NCBI GenBank assembly: GCA_020435865.1
Contig: JAGQYZ010000393.1
Location: 1-5,631 of the forward strand
Source: Aequorivita sp.
GTDB taxonomy: Bacteria > Bacteroidota > Bacteroidia > Flavobacteriales > Flavobacteriaceae
DNA length: 5,631 nucleotides
Direction: 5' to 3'
Every line of letters starts with the position of its first letter. Positions within the stretch are counted from its first letter, which is position 1. Shown in pieces: positions 1-5,631 of the stretch. The translations under genes and the position numbers were made by a program. The notes beneath the pieces were generated by a model, which saw only the letters and a program-made list of their open reading frames with translations, did not search any database and was not told the DNA's origin.

Positions 1-347
1 TGGTTTAGGCTTTCGGTCATTTCTTCTTTTTGAATTGTGGCCAAAAAACCAAGTCTTCCAGTATTTATTCCAACAATGGGAATCCCTAGATCTGCCACAA
101 ATGTTATGGCTTTCAAAATAGTTCCGTCACCGCCAATACTGAAAAAAAGGTCGAAACTAGAATCTAATTCAGTAAAAGTAGAAAACCCTGAAAAGTTTTT
201 AGTTATGTCTTGGTTTTGATTAATGATGCCTAGAAAATCAGCTTCAATAAGCACCTCAGCCTCTTTTTTTTGAAGCGCAGCTAGCAGCATCTGAATGTAT
301 ACTTCAGAATTTTCGTGATAAAACTGTCCGTAGATACCTATTTTCAT
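1..347 (-). CDS. nadK: NAD kinase, N-terminal part (gene runs off the left edge)
   Basis: NAD kinase phosphorylates NAD to NADP using ATP (or polyphosphate in some families) in the cytoplasm. Reading leftwards from ATG 347-345 gives 115 codons of open frame to the window edge; the rest of the protein, usually near 290 residues, lies outside. The start MKIGIYGQ is the usual first beta strand. The diagnostic GGDGT motif is at residues 72-76, with the catalytic/ATP-binding aspartate at D74, followed by the NAD-kinase signature GINTGRLGFL at 93-102. The start lies 3 bases after the stop of the CBS protein (TAA-ttg-ATG), so the two are almost certainly co-transcribed. There is no Shine-Dalgarno site, and translation may depend on ribosomes finishing the upstream gene. 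The identification is firm; only completeness is unknown. Confidence 0.95.
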   Translation of the reverse strand, partial: MKIGIYGQFYHENSEVYIQMLLAALQKKEAEVLIEADFLGIINQNQDITKNFSGFSTFTELDSSFDLFFSIGGDGTILKAITFVADLGIPIVGINTGRLGFLATIQKEEMTESLN

Positions 348-350
348 CAA

Positions 351-1007
351 TTATATATTCAGGTATTTATCCAAATATTTGGAACGTTCCTTCAAATCTT
401 CCAAAAACTTATCTTCTTCGTGATGGCTAATCACGTTATAATTATACCTTCTAAAAGTCTGCACAATACTGTTTAATGCCGTGTGGCCAACTTTTAAAGT
501 AACTTGAACAGAATCATTTTCAATTTTTGAAATGAAAACGCCAAAAATTCGCGTTCCGTTTGATTCAACAATTTGACATATTTCACTGAACGAATAATCT
601 TGAATTCCTTTTTCTACTACAATGATCCCTCCCGTTTCATTCAAAAATGGAGTATTGTTGAAAAGGCTCATAATATCGCCCAATTCATAGTAGCCCAAAT
701 ACTTGTTCTCCGGCCCTAACACAGGCATAATGTTGCTATTATTTAAGGCGAAAGCTTCTAAAATATCCAGCCAGTTTGTGTCTTCTAAAACATGGAAAGG
801 TTCCAAAGCATATTGAAAATCACTCAATGATTTTTTATTATCAAAGCAATATGCATCATTTTCAGAAACACAACCTATATAGCTTCCATCCTTTTCAACA
901 GGTACGTGCGAATAGGTGAGCTGATTGAAAACGGTTTGCACATCTTTTATCTTGGTTGAAATGTCAAACGGTTCAATATCGTTAATGATGTAATTCAGAG
1001 TTTCCAT
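351..1007 (-). CDS. CBS-domain pair protein with ACT-like C-terminal domain
   Basis: A soluble cytoplasmic protein of 218 residues with no signal peptide or membrane segment. Residues about 8-58 and 68-118 form two CBS motifs; the second is clear, with NIMPVLGPENKYLGYYELGDIM around 92-113. CBS pairs usually bind adenine nucleotides (AMP, ADP, ATP, SAM) and act as regulatory modules. Residues about 126-196 (GGIIVVE, then RIFGVFISK and VQVTLKV) have the beta-alpha-beta pattern of an ACT-like ligand-binding domain. A charged helical tail (about 197-218) ends the protein. No catalytic domain is visible, so it is probably a pure sensor/regulator. It sits directly upstream of nadK with a 3-bp gap and is divergent from pdxJ. 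From memory, a CBS protein next to nadK is common in Flavobacteriaceae. A role in controlling NAD kinase or reporting energy charge is inference. The start ATG 1007-1005 is the only convincing one. Confidence 0.9.
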   Translation of the reverse strand: METLNYIINDIEPFDISTKIKDVQTVFNQLTYSHVPVEKDGSYIGCVSENDAYCFDNKKSLSDFQYALEPFHVLEDTNWLDILEAFALNNSNIMPVLGPENKYLGYYELGDIMSLFNNTPFLNETGGIIVVEKGIQDYSFSEICQIVESNGTRIFGVFISKIENDSVQVTLKVGHTALNSIVQTFRRYNYNVISHHEEDKFLEDLKERSKYLDKYLNI

Positions 1008-1045
1008 TGCAATTTATTTTTAACGCAAATTACTTAAAATAAAGG

Positions 1046-1076
1046 TTCAGTAAGCGCTGTAAGGTTTGTATTTTTG
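1046..1076 (+). promoter_or_regulatory. Candidate Bacteroidota-type promoter for pdxJ
   Basis: The -7 element TATTTTTG (1069-1076) matches the Bacteroidota consensus TAnnTTTG at every defined base. A TTC at 1046-1048, one base off the TTG -33 element, lies 20 bp upstream, within the expected spacing. The predicted transcript start is near 1081-1084, leaving a leader of only about 12-15 nt before the pdxJ ATG at 1096, which is A-rich and lacks a Shine-Dalgarno sequence. The AGCGCT palindrome at 1053-1058 falls in the spacer, but I do not call it an operator. The opposite strand has only a poor match for the CBS-nadK direction. Confidence 0.55.
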
Positions 1077-1095
1077 TTAATTCTAACACAAAGAA

Positions 1096-1809
1096 ATGAC
1101 AAAATTAAGCGTAAACATAAACAAAATAGCCACGTTGCGCAATGCGCGTGGTGGCAATGTGCCTGATCTATTGCAGGTTGCGAAAGATATTGAAAAATTT
1201 GGAGCACAGGGAATCACTATTCACCCAAGGCCCGACGAACGCCACATTCGGTATCAAGATGCGTATGATTTGAAATCCATTGTTTCCACAGAATATAATA
1301 TTGAAGGGAACCCAATGGATGATTTTAAAAAAATGGTTTTGGAAATTAAACCTACACAAGTTACCCTTGTTCCAGATGCGGTTGATGCCATAACCTCAAA
1401 TGCAGGTTGGGATACCGTAAGGCATAAGGATTATTTAAAGGAACTAATTTCTGAATTTAAGCGAAACGGAATCCGCACCTCGATTTTCGTAGATCCCACT
1501 TTAAAAATGATTGAAGGTGCCGCCGAAACGGGAACTGACAGAATTGAACTTTACACCGAAGAATTTGCAAAACAATATTCATTGGGCAACAAAGAGGCCA
1601 TAAAGCCATATACAGAATGTGCAATTCTTGCCAACAAATTAAATTTGGGAATCAACGCAGGACACGATCTTTCGTTGGAGAATATTAAGTTTTTTAAGGA
1701 AAACATTCCAAATCTTTTGGAGGTGAGCATTGGGCATGCCCTTATTTGTGAGGCGCTTTATAATGGTTTGGAAAAAGTAATTGTAGGTTATTTAAAAAAA
1801 CTTGTTTGA
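1096..1809 (+). CDS. pdxJ: Pyridoxine 5'-phosphate synthase PdxJ
   Basis: This enzyme condenses 1-deoxy-D-xylulose 5-phosphate with 3-amino-2-oxopropyl phosphate to make pyridoxine 5'-phosphate, the ring-closing step of the DXP-dependent vitamin B6 pathway. It is a cytoplasmic TIM barrel. The 237-residue length is normal for the family. Family blocks are all present: [13 protein letters not shown] (7-19), [13 protein letters not shown] (39-51), the acid E70, SIFVDP (129-134), RIELYT (149-154), LGINAGHDL (184-192) and EVSIGHALI (209-217). H43, R45, E70, E151 and H190 correspond to E. coli His45, Arg47, Glu72, Glu153 and His193 by eye. The first block reads [13 protein letters not shown] where E. 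coli has [13 protein letters not shown], a variant I associate with Bacteroidota homologues. The ATG at 1096 gives the canonical N-terminus. The stop overlaps the next gene's start (TGATG). Confidence 0.98.
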   Translation: MTKLSVNINKIATLRNARGGNVPDLLQVAKDIEKFGAQGITIHPRPDERHIRYQDAYDLKSIVSTEYNIEGNPMDDFKKMVLEIKPTQVTLVPDAVDAITSNAGWDTVRHKDYLKELISEFKRNGIRTSIFVDPTLKMIEGAAETGTDRIELYTEEFAKQYSLGNKEAIKPYTECAILANKLNLGINAGHDLSLENIKFFKENIPNLLEVSIGHALICEALYNGLEKVIVGYLKKLV

Positions 1810-2570
1810 TGATTTTACATTCTCAAATTTTAGGTAAGGGCAAACCATTTGTAATTCTCCACGGCTTTCTAGGAATGAGCGATAACTGGAAAACCCTTGG
1901 CAACCGATGGGCTGAAGACGGCTATGAAGTTCATCTTTTGGACCAACGCAACCACGGCCGTAGTTTCCACAGTGATGAATTTTCATATGAAGTGATGGCG
2001 GAAGATTTAAAAAACTATTGCGATGAGCAGAGTTTAAAAAAAATTATCCTTCTCGGTCATTCCATGGGTGGAAAAGTTTCCATGCAGTTTGCAGTAACCT
2101 ATCCTAATATGGTTTCGAAATTGATAGTGGCTGATATTGGTCCGAAAGCCTATCCGCCGCACCATCAAGATATTTTAAAAGCACTTTCAAAGCTGGATTT
2201 CTCTAAAATAAAATCCCGCGGCGAAGCAGAAGATGTTCTTTCGGAATATATAAAAGATGAAGGCACGAAGCTTTTTCTACTGAAAAATCTATTTAGAAAA
2301 AGTAAAAACGAATTGGGCCTGCGAATAAATCTGCCCGTGCTTTCAGAAAAAATAGAAGAGGTTGGTATGGCTCTTCCAGAAGGTACTATTTTTATTGGTA
2401 AAACACTTTTTTTGGGTGGCGAAAAAAGCGGTTATATTGAGCCAATGGACGAACTTTTGATTAAAAAACATTTCCCAAATGCCAAAATTGAAACAATTTC
2501 AAATGCCGGGCATTGGCTACACGCAGAAAATCCCGATGAATTTTACGATAATGTTATGAATTTTTTATAA
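1809..2570 (+). CDS. Alpha/beta-fold hydrolase, YbfF/ABHD11-like esterase
   Basis: A cytoplasmic serine hydrolase of 253 residues with no signal peptide. It has HGFLG (18-22) forming the oxyanion region, DQRNHGRS (45-52), the nucleophile elbow GHSMGG with S85 (83-88), VADIGP with likely acid D109 (107-112), and the C-terminal AGHWLHAENP with H235 (233-242). This layout and the 250-260 residue length match E. coli YbfF and mitochondrial ABHD11, which act on short acyl or thioester substrates. The exact substrate cannot be read from sequence. The ATG at 1809 shares its A with the pdxJ stop codon (TGATG). A TTG three bases earlier would add only one residue and is less likely. There is no Shine-Dalgarno site, so translational coupling with pdxJ is probable. 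A role in B6 metabolism is possible from context but unproven; it may be a housekeeping esterase that simply shares the transcript. Confidence 0.93.
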   Translation: MILHSQILGKGKPFVILHGFLGMSDNWKTLGNRWAEDGYEVHLLDQRNHGRSFHSDEFSYEVMAEDLKNYCDEQSLKKIILLGHSMGGKVSMQFAVTYPNMVSKLIVADIGPKAYPPHHQDILKALSKLDFSKIKSRGEAEDVLSEYIKDEGTKLFLLKNLFRKSKNELGLRINLPVLSEKIEEVGMALPEGTIFIGKTLFLGGEKSGYIEPMDELLIKKHFPNAKIETISNAGHWLHAENPDEFYDNVMNFL

Positions 2571-2655
2571 TATTGTAAGGTTATTTCTTATGCACGCATA
2601 GTAAATGACTAACTATATAGATTCCCTACAAATTTAACTTAAAGAATAAACTGTT
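2571..2655. other. 85-bp gap with a small dyad, probable start region of the FadL-SGNH unit
   Basis: This AT-rich spacer separates the hydrolase from the outer-membrane gene. There is no hairpin plus T-run, so no intrinsic terminator, and read-through from pdxJ is possible. A short dyad TATGC-AC-GCATA (2589-2600) is the only symmetric element. A TTG at 2573-2575 could serve as a -33 element, but no TAnnTTTG follows at the right spacing. The bases before ATG 2656 are A-rich with no Shine-Dalgarno site, as usual in this phylum. A promoter here is plausible, but I cannot place it. Confidence 0.3.
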
Positions 2656-3906
2656 ATGAAGAAATTATTACTACTTGCCGTTTTTGCACTCGCAAGTGCG
2701 GTTACTTATGCGGGCGGTTATCGCGTAAGTTTACAAGGCAATAAAGCCTTGGCGATGGGCCACACGGGCGTTGCTGTTATAAACAGTAGCGAACTTGTGT
2801 TTTTTAATCCAGCCGGATTGGTCTATTTGGAAGATAAATTTAATATTACAGCTGGGGTTCATGGTGTTTTTTCAAACATTGCCTATCAAGATGCCGAAAC
2901 TGGCGCTAATGCGCGTACAGATAGCCCTGTAGGTACACCACTTTATTTATATGCTTCCTACAAAGCTACAGATTGGTTGGCTTTTGGTCTTGGTGTTTAT
3001 ACGCCTTATGGTAGTGAAGTGAAATATGAAGACGATTGGGCAGGTTCGCATTTGGTGAATAATATTGACCTAAAAGCAATCTATATTCAGCCAACCGTTT
3101 CTTTTAAAATAAATGATAAGATAAGTTTTGGTGGTGGTCCTATTTATGTAACTGGCTCGGTGAACTTTAACAGAAACTTGAACCGTACACTTACTGATCT
3201 TGACGGAAACCGATCCAATGTTACCGTTGACGCAACTGGCGTAAGCAATTGGGGTTGGGTTGCTAGCACAATGGTGAATTTAACAGAAGATCTTCATATA
3301 GGTGCTACATACCGTTCTGAAATTATCCTTGATGCTAAGGATGGCGATGCAACTTTTGAAAATATACCTAATTCTCCTTTAACACCTTTTGAAAATACTA
3401 CATTTGATGCATCTTTACCATTACCAGCAGAAATGACAGTAGGTATGTCATACGATTTCTGTGAAAGTTGGACATTTGCTTTTGATTTCAATAGAACTTT
3501 TTGGGGTGTATATGAATCATTAGACATAGATTTTGCAAATCCAGATATTCCAGATTCTAAGAATGCACGTAATTACAAGAATGCCTCTATTTATCGTTTT
3601 GGCATGCAATATGAAGCTACAAAAATGTTCACATTGAGAGCTGGTTACTATTTTGACGAATCTCCAGTTCAGTCTGGCTATTTTGCACCAGAAACTCCAC
3701 GTAACGATAGTAATAATTTTACTGCTGGTTTAACCGTAAACCTTGGTGAGCACTTACAGATAGATGCGTCATTCCTTTATTCTTACTTTAAGGAAGTAGA
3801 TGCTTCCTATAATTATTACTTTGAAAATGGTGTTGCTGTTCCATTTAAAGGAACCTATAAAACCAACGCTTTTGTTCCAGGATTGGGGCTTACTTATAAA
3901 CTATAA
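2656..3906 (+). CDS. OmpP1/FadL/TodX-family outer-membrane transporter
   Basis: A predicted outer-membrane beta-barrel that would take up long-chain fatty acids or other hydrophobic compounds. It has 416 residues, slightly shorter than E. coli FadL. A Sec signal peptide spans residues 1-19 (MKK, then a Leu/Ala core, with cleavage after TYA). The mature start GGYRVSLQGNKALAMGHTGVAV (20-41) followed by FFNPAGLVYL (49-58) is the FadL-family N-terminal plug with its NPA motif (N51-P52-A53). The block GVYTPYG (113-119) followed by DDWAG (126-130) is also typical. The rest alternates polar and hydrophobic residues with many Tyr/Phe/Gly, as in barrel strands, and ends in a strand GLGLTYKL. It is the first gene of a pair with the SGNH lipoprotein 18 bp downstream. 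Substrate specificity is unknown; alkanes, aromatics or lipids are all possible in this family. Confidence 0.93.
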   Translation: MKKLLLLAVFALASAVTYAGGYRVSLQGNKALAMGHTGVAVINSSELVFFNPAGLVYLEDKFNITAGVHGVFSNIAYQDAETGANARTDSPVGTPLYLYASYKATDWLAFGLGVYTPYGSEVKYEDDWAGSHLVNNIDLKAIYIQPTVSFKINDKISFGGGPIYVTGSVNFNRNLNRTLTDLDGNRSNVTVDATGVSNWGWVASTMVNLTEDLHIGATYRSEIILDAKDGDATFENIPNSPLTPFENTTFDASLPLPAEMTVGMSYDFCESWTFAFDFNRTFWGVYESLDIDFANPDIPDSKNARNYKNASIYRFGMQYEATKMFTLRAGYYFDESPVQSGYFAPETPRNDSNNFTAGLTVNLGEHLQIDASFLYSYFKEVDASYNYYFENGVAVPFKGTYKTNAFVPGLGLTYKL

Positions 3907-3924
3907 TTGAAAAATCTAGAAAAG

Positions 3925-5457
3925 ATGAAAAATATACTTAAATATACATTCGCACTTTTGGCTATAGGCTTTGTAAGCTGCGAACCCGAATTTGACAGCC
4001 CCGTAACCAATGATGGATTTTACAGTAGCGGAACGGCTGACCTTTCAAAATATGTTTCCGTTGGAAATTCATTGACAGCTGGATATGCTGATGGCGCTTT
4101 GTACATTACGGGCCAAAAAAACAGTTACCCAAACATTATGGCTCAACAATTTGCATTTGCGGGAGGTGGTGAATTTTACCAACCATTAGTGAATGATAAT
4201 ACTGGTGGTTTGTTGCTTGGAGGCACTCAAATTGCTGAAAATAGATTTGTACTTGCGGTTGATGCAAATGGAAACCCTGGTCCAGTGCGTTTGATTGGAA
4301 CCCCAACTACAGATGTAACCAATCATTTACCTAGTACATATAATAATATGGGGGTTCCTGGCGCAAAAAGCTTTCACCTTGTAGCTCCTGGCTACGGAAA
4401 TGTTGCTGGAGTTGCAACTGGAGCTGCAAACCCTTATTTTGCACGTTTTTCAAGTAGTGAAACTGCAACCGTAATTGGTGATGCAGTGGCTCAAAACCCT
4501 ACTTTCTTCAGCCTATGGATTGGAAATAACGATATCTTGAGTTATGCAACTTCTGGAGGTTCTGGTATTGACCAAACTGGAAATTTAGACCCATCCACAT
4601 ACGGAAGTAATGATATTACAGACCCGAATGTGTTTGCTTCGGTTTATAGCCAACAAGTTGATGCTTTAACAGGAGGCGGAGCAAAAGGTGTTTTAATAAA
4701 TATACCTGAAGTAACTTCTATTCCATATTTCACTACTGTGCCAACAAATGCAATTCCTTTGGATGCAGCTACAGCTGGGGCATTAAATGCTCAATTTGGC
4801 GCATACAATACACAAATATTGCCAGGCTTGGCAGGAATGGGTGTTATATCTCCAGAAGAAGCTGCAATGCGAATGATTAATTTTTCTGCAGGACAAAACT
4901 TTCCTATTATGACTGATGATGACCTAACAGATTTAACGGCTATCTTGCAAGGACCTCCTTTTAGTTTGCCTGAGCCTTTAGCAATGTTATTGGGGCAATT
5001 GCGCCAAGTAAAGTCTGACGATCTTATTGTTTTGACCGCTTCTTCTGTATTGGGAACTACTCCAGATCCAAACAACCCACAAGGTGTTATTGGTGTTTCA
5101 ATACCACTTAGCGATCAATATGTTTTGGCTGTTTCAGAGCAAGCACGCATTACAGCTGCAAGTACAGCATATAACGCAACAATTGAAGCCCTTGCTGGTG
5201 CAAAAGGATTGGCTTATGTTGATGCAAAAGCTGCATTGTCAAGAGTAGCGAATGCTGGAATTCCTTATGATGGTGGGGTGCTTACCTCTCAGTTTGTAAC
5301 TGGTGGTGCGTTCTCATTAGACGGCGTTCACCCAACACCAAGAGGATATGCTTACACTGCTAATTTGATAATTCAGGCAATTAATGACACATACAATGCT
5401 ACCATCCCAATGGTGCATATTGGTAACTATGCAACAGTTACACTTCACAACAATTAA
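3925..5457 (+). CDS. SGNH/GDSL-type hydrolase, predicted surface lipoprotein
   Basis: A predicted esterase/lipase-like enzyme of 510 residues anchored by lipid. I chose ATG 3925 over the in-frame TTG at 3907 because it gives a proper signal: MKN, a hydrophobic core, and FVSC with the lipidated cysteine at C19. The residues after it (E20, E22, D24) are acidic, which in Bacteroidota can favour export to the cell surface. Catalytic blocks are: block I VGNSLTAG (46-53) with nucleophile S49; block II GVPGA (143-147); block III IGNND (199-203) with oxyanion N202; and block V DGVHPTPRGY (466-475) with D466 and H469. Block I has Asn where classical GDSL enzymes have Asp. The roughly 260 residues between blocks III and V are much longer than in simple SGNH enzymes and include DDLIVLTASSVLG, seen by recollection in other Bacteroidota members. 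The gene is co-oriented with the FadL-like gene, 18 bp apart. Lipid ester hydrolysis is inferred, not proven; acetyl-esterase activity is an alternative. Confidence 0.92.
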   Translation: MKNILKYTFALLAIGFVSCEPEFDSPVTNDGFYSSGTADLSKYVSVGNSLTAGYADGALYITGQKNSYPNIMAQQFAFAGGGEFYQPLVNDNTGGLLLGGTQIAENRFVLAVDANGNPGPVRLIGTPTTDVTNHLPSTYNNMGVPGAKSFHLVAPGYGNVAGVATGAANPYFARFSSSETATVIGDAVAQNPTFFSLWIGNNDILSYATSGGSGIDQTGNLDPSTYGSNDITDPNVFASVYSQQVDALTGGGAKGVLINIPEVTSIPYFTTVPTNAIPLDAATAGALNAQFGAYNTQILPGLAGMGVISPEEAAMRMINFSAGQNFPIMTDDDLTDLTAILQGPPFSLPEPLAMLLGQLRQVKSDDLIVLTASSVLGTTPDPNNPQGVIGVSIPLSDQYVLAVSEQARITAASTAYNATIEALAGAKGLAYVDAKAALSRVANAGIPYDGGVLTSQFVTGGAFSLDGVHPTPRGYAYTANLIIQAINDTYNATIPMVHIGNYATVTLHNN

Positions 5458-5478
5458 TATATTTAAAATTAAGTATAC

Positions 5479-5512
5479 AAAAAAGCCGTTCTCTTTTGAG
5501 GGCGGTTTTTTT
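5479..5512 (+). terminator. Strong intrinsic terminator after the FadL-SGNH pair
   Basis: A hairpin with arms 5485-5493 (GCCGTTCTC) and 5498-5506, loop TTTT (5494-5497), three G-T wobbles, and a base extended by A-T pairs (5479-5484 with 5507-5512). It is followed directly by seven T (5506-5512). It starts 21 bp after the SGNH stop. On the opposite strand the A-run becomes a T-run of six, so it could also stop transcription arriving from the right. Confidence 0.9.
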
Positions 5513-5568
5513 ATTATATTTACTAGAAATGTTTTCTATACAAATTTGAACATTTAAAAATCTATTAT

Positions 5569-5631
5569 ATGAAATGCCCAATAGCAAATTGCAGACCCGC
5601 CGAAAAGAAGATGAATAATTTGGGCATTCCA
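5569..5631 (+). CDS. Possible start of an unidentified gene, cut by the right edge
   Basis: An ATG at 5569 opens 21 codons without a stop (beginning MKCPIANCRP, with two cysteines five residues apart). It is preceded by an AT-rich leader and lies 56 bp after the terminator, as expected for a new transcription unit. The -7-like CAAATTTG at 5541-5548 matches TAnnTTTG except for the first base. The piece is too short to assign to a family, and all three opposite-strand frames are also open at the edge, so a convergent gene ending here is not excluded. Confidence 0.3.
   Translation, partial: MKCPIANCRPAEKKMNNLGIP
5573..5628. repeat. 9-bp inverted repeat near the right edge
   Basis: AATGCCCAA (5573-5581) is matched exactly in inverted form by TTGGGCATT (5620-5628), with 38 bases between. 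The outer bases T5570-G5571 and C5630-A5631 also pair across one mismatch. It lies over the possible new start codon. It could be chance, a long-loop RNA structure, or part of something beyond the window. Confidence 0.35.

Noticed and set aside
37..219. 60-residue forward ORF inside the left edge
   Set aside because: It is antisense to nadK, whose GGDGT and GINTGRLGFL motifs fix the real strand.
1026..1032. Minus-strand TAATTTG as a promoter for the CBS-nadK unit
   Set aside because: It lacks one spacer base of TAnnTTTG and has no TTG at the right distance upstream.
1053..1058. AGCGCT palindrome in the divergent promoter region
   Set aside because: Only 6 bp with no extension of symmetry; expected by chance and not enough to call an operator.
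1168..1359. 63-residue reverse ORF inside pdxJ
   Set aside because: Shadow frame of a fully conserved pdxJ; no family features.
1792..1986. 64-residue reverse ORF across the pdxJ-hydrolase junction
   Set aside because: Overlaps two well-supported forward genes and its product resembles no family I know.
3294..3527. 77-residue reverse ORF inside the FadL-like gene
   Set aside because: Shadow frame; the forward gene has continuous barrel-like coding.
3907..3924. TTG at 3907 as the start of the SGNH gene
   Set aside because: It would put MKNLEK before the signal peptide. The ATG at 3925 gives a standard lipoprotein signal with C19 at a normal distance.
4791..5075. 94-residue reverse ORF inside the SGNH gene
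   Set aside because: Shadow frame lying between catalytic blocks III and V of the forward enzyme.
5574..5618. ATG at 5574 starting a 14-codon ORF
   Set aside because: It closes after 14 codons, and nothing favours it over the longer frame from 5569.

Overview
The window looks like a stretch of chromosome from a member of the Flavobacteriia (phylum Bacteroidota). The evidence is low-GC DNA, A-rich leaders instead of Shine-Dalgarno sites, a promoter matching the Bacteroidota -33/-7 pattern (TTG...TAnnTTTG), a Bacteroidota-type PdxJ, and an outer-membrane FadL-like porin followed by a surface-type lipoprotein. No transposase, integrase, CRISPR array, tRNA or rRNA is visible. Gene content and composition look vertically inherited.

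Left part (1-1007, minus strand): a two-gene unit read leftwards. First comes a small CBS-pair protein with an ACT-like C-terminus (351-1007). Three bases later comes NAD kinase, of which only the first 115 codons are inside the window (1-347). The tight packing suggests one transcript and possibly a regulatory link, with nucleotide sensing beside NADP synthesis.

Middle (1008-2570): an 88-bp divergent intergenic region carries a good candidate promoter for the rightward genes. pdxJ (1096-1809, pyridoxine 5'-phosphate synthase, last step of de novo vitamin B6 synthesis) overlaps by one base a YbfF/ABHD11-type alpha/beta hydrolase (1809-2570), so the two are probably translationally coupled.

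Right part (2656-5457): an OmpP1/FadL-type outer-membrane transporter and, 18 bp downstream, a 510-residue SGNH/GDSL-type hydrolase with a lipoprotein signal. A strong intrinsic terminator (5479-5512) closes this pair. The simplest reading is a lipid-scavenging pair: an anchored esterase frees acyl chains and the FadL-like barrel imports hydrophobic products. After the terminator, the last ~60 bases may hold the start of another gene, which cannot be identified.

I do not see an obviously new system. The observations most worth following are the FadL-SGNH pair, the pdxJ-hydrolase coupling, and the CBS-ACT protein beside NAD kinase.
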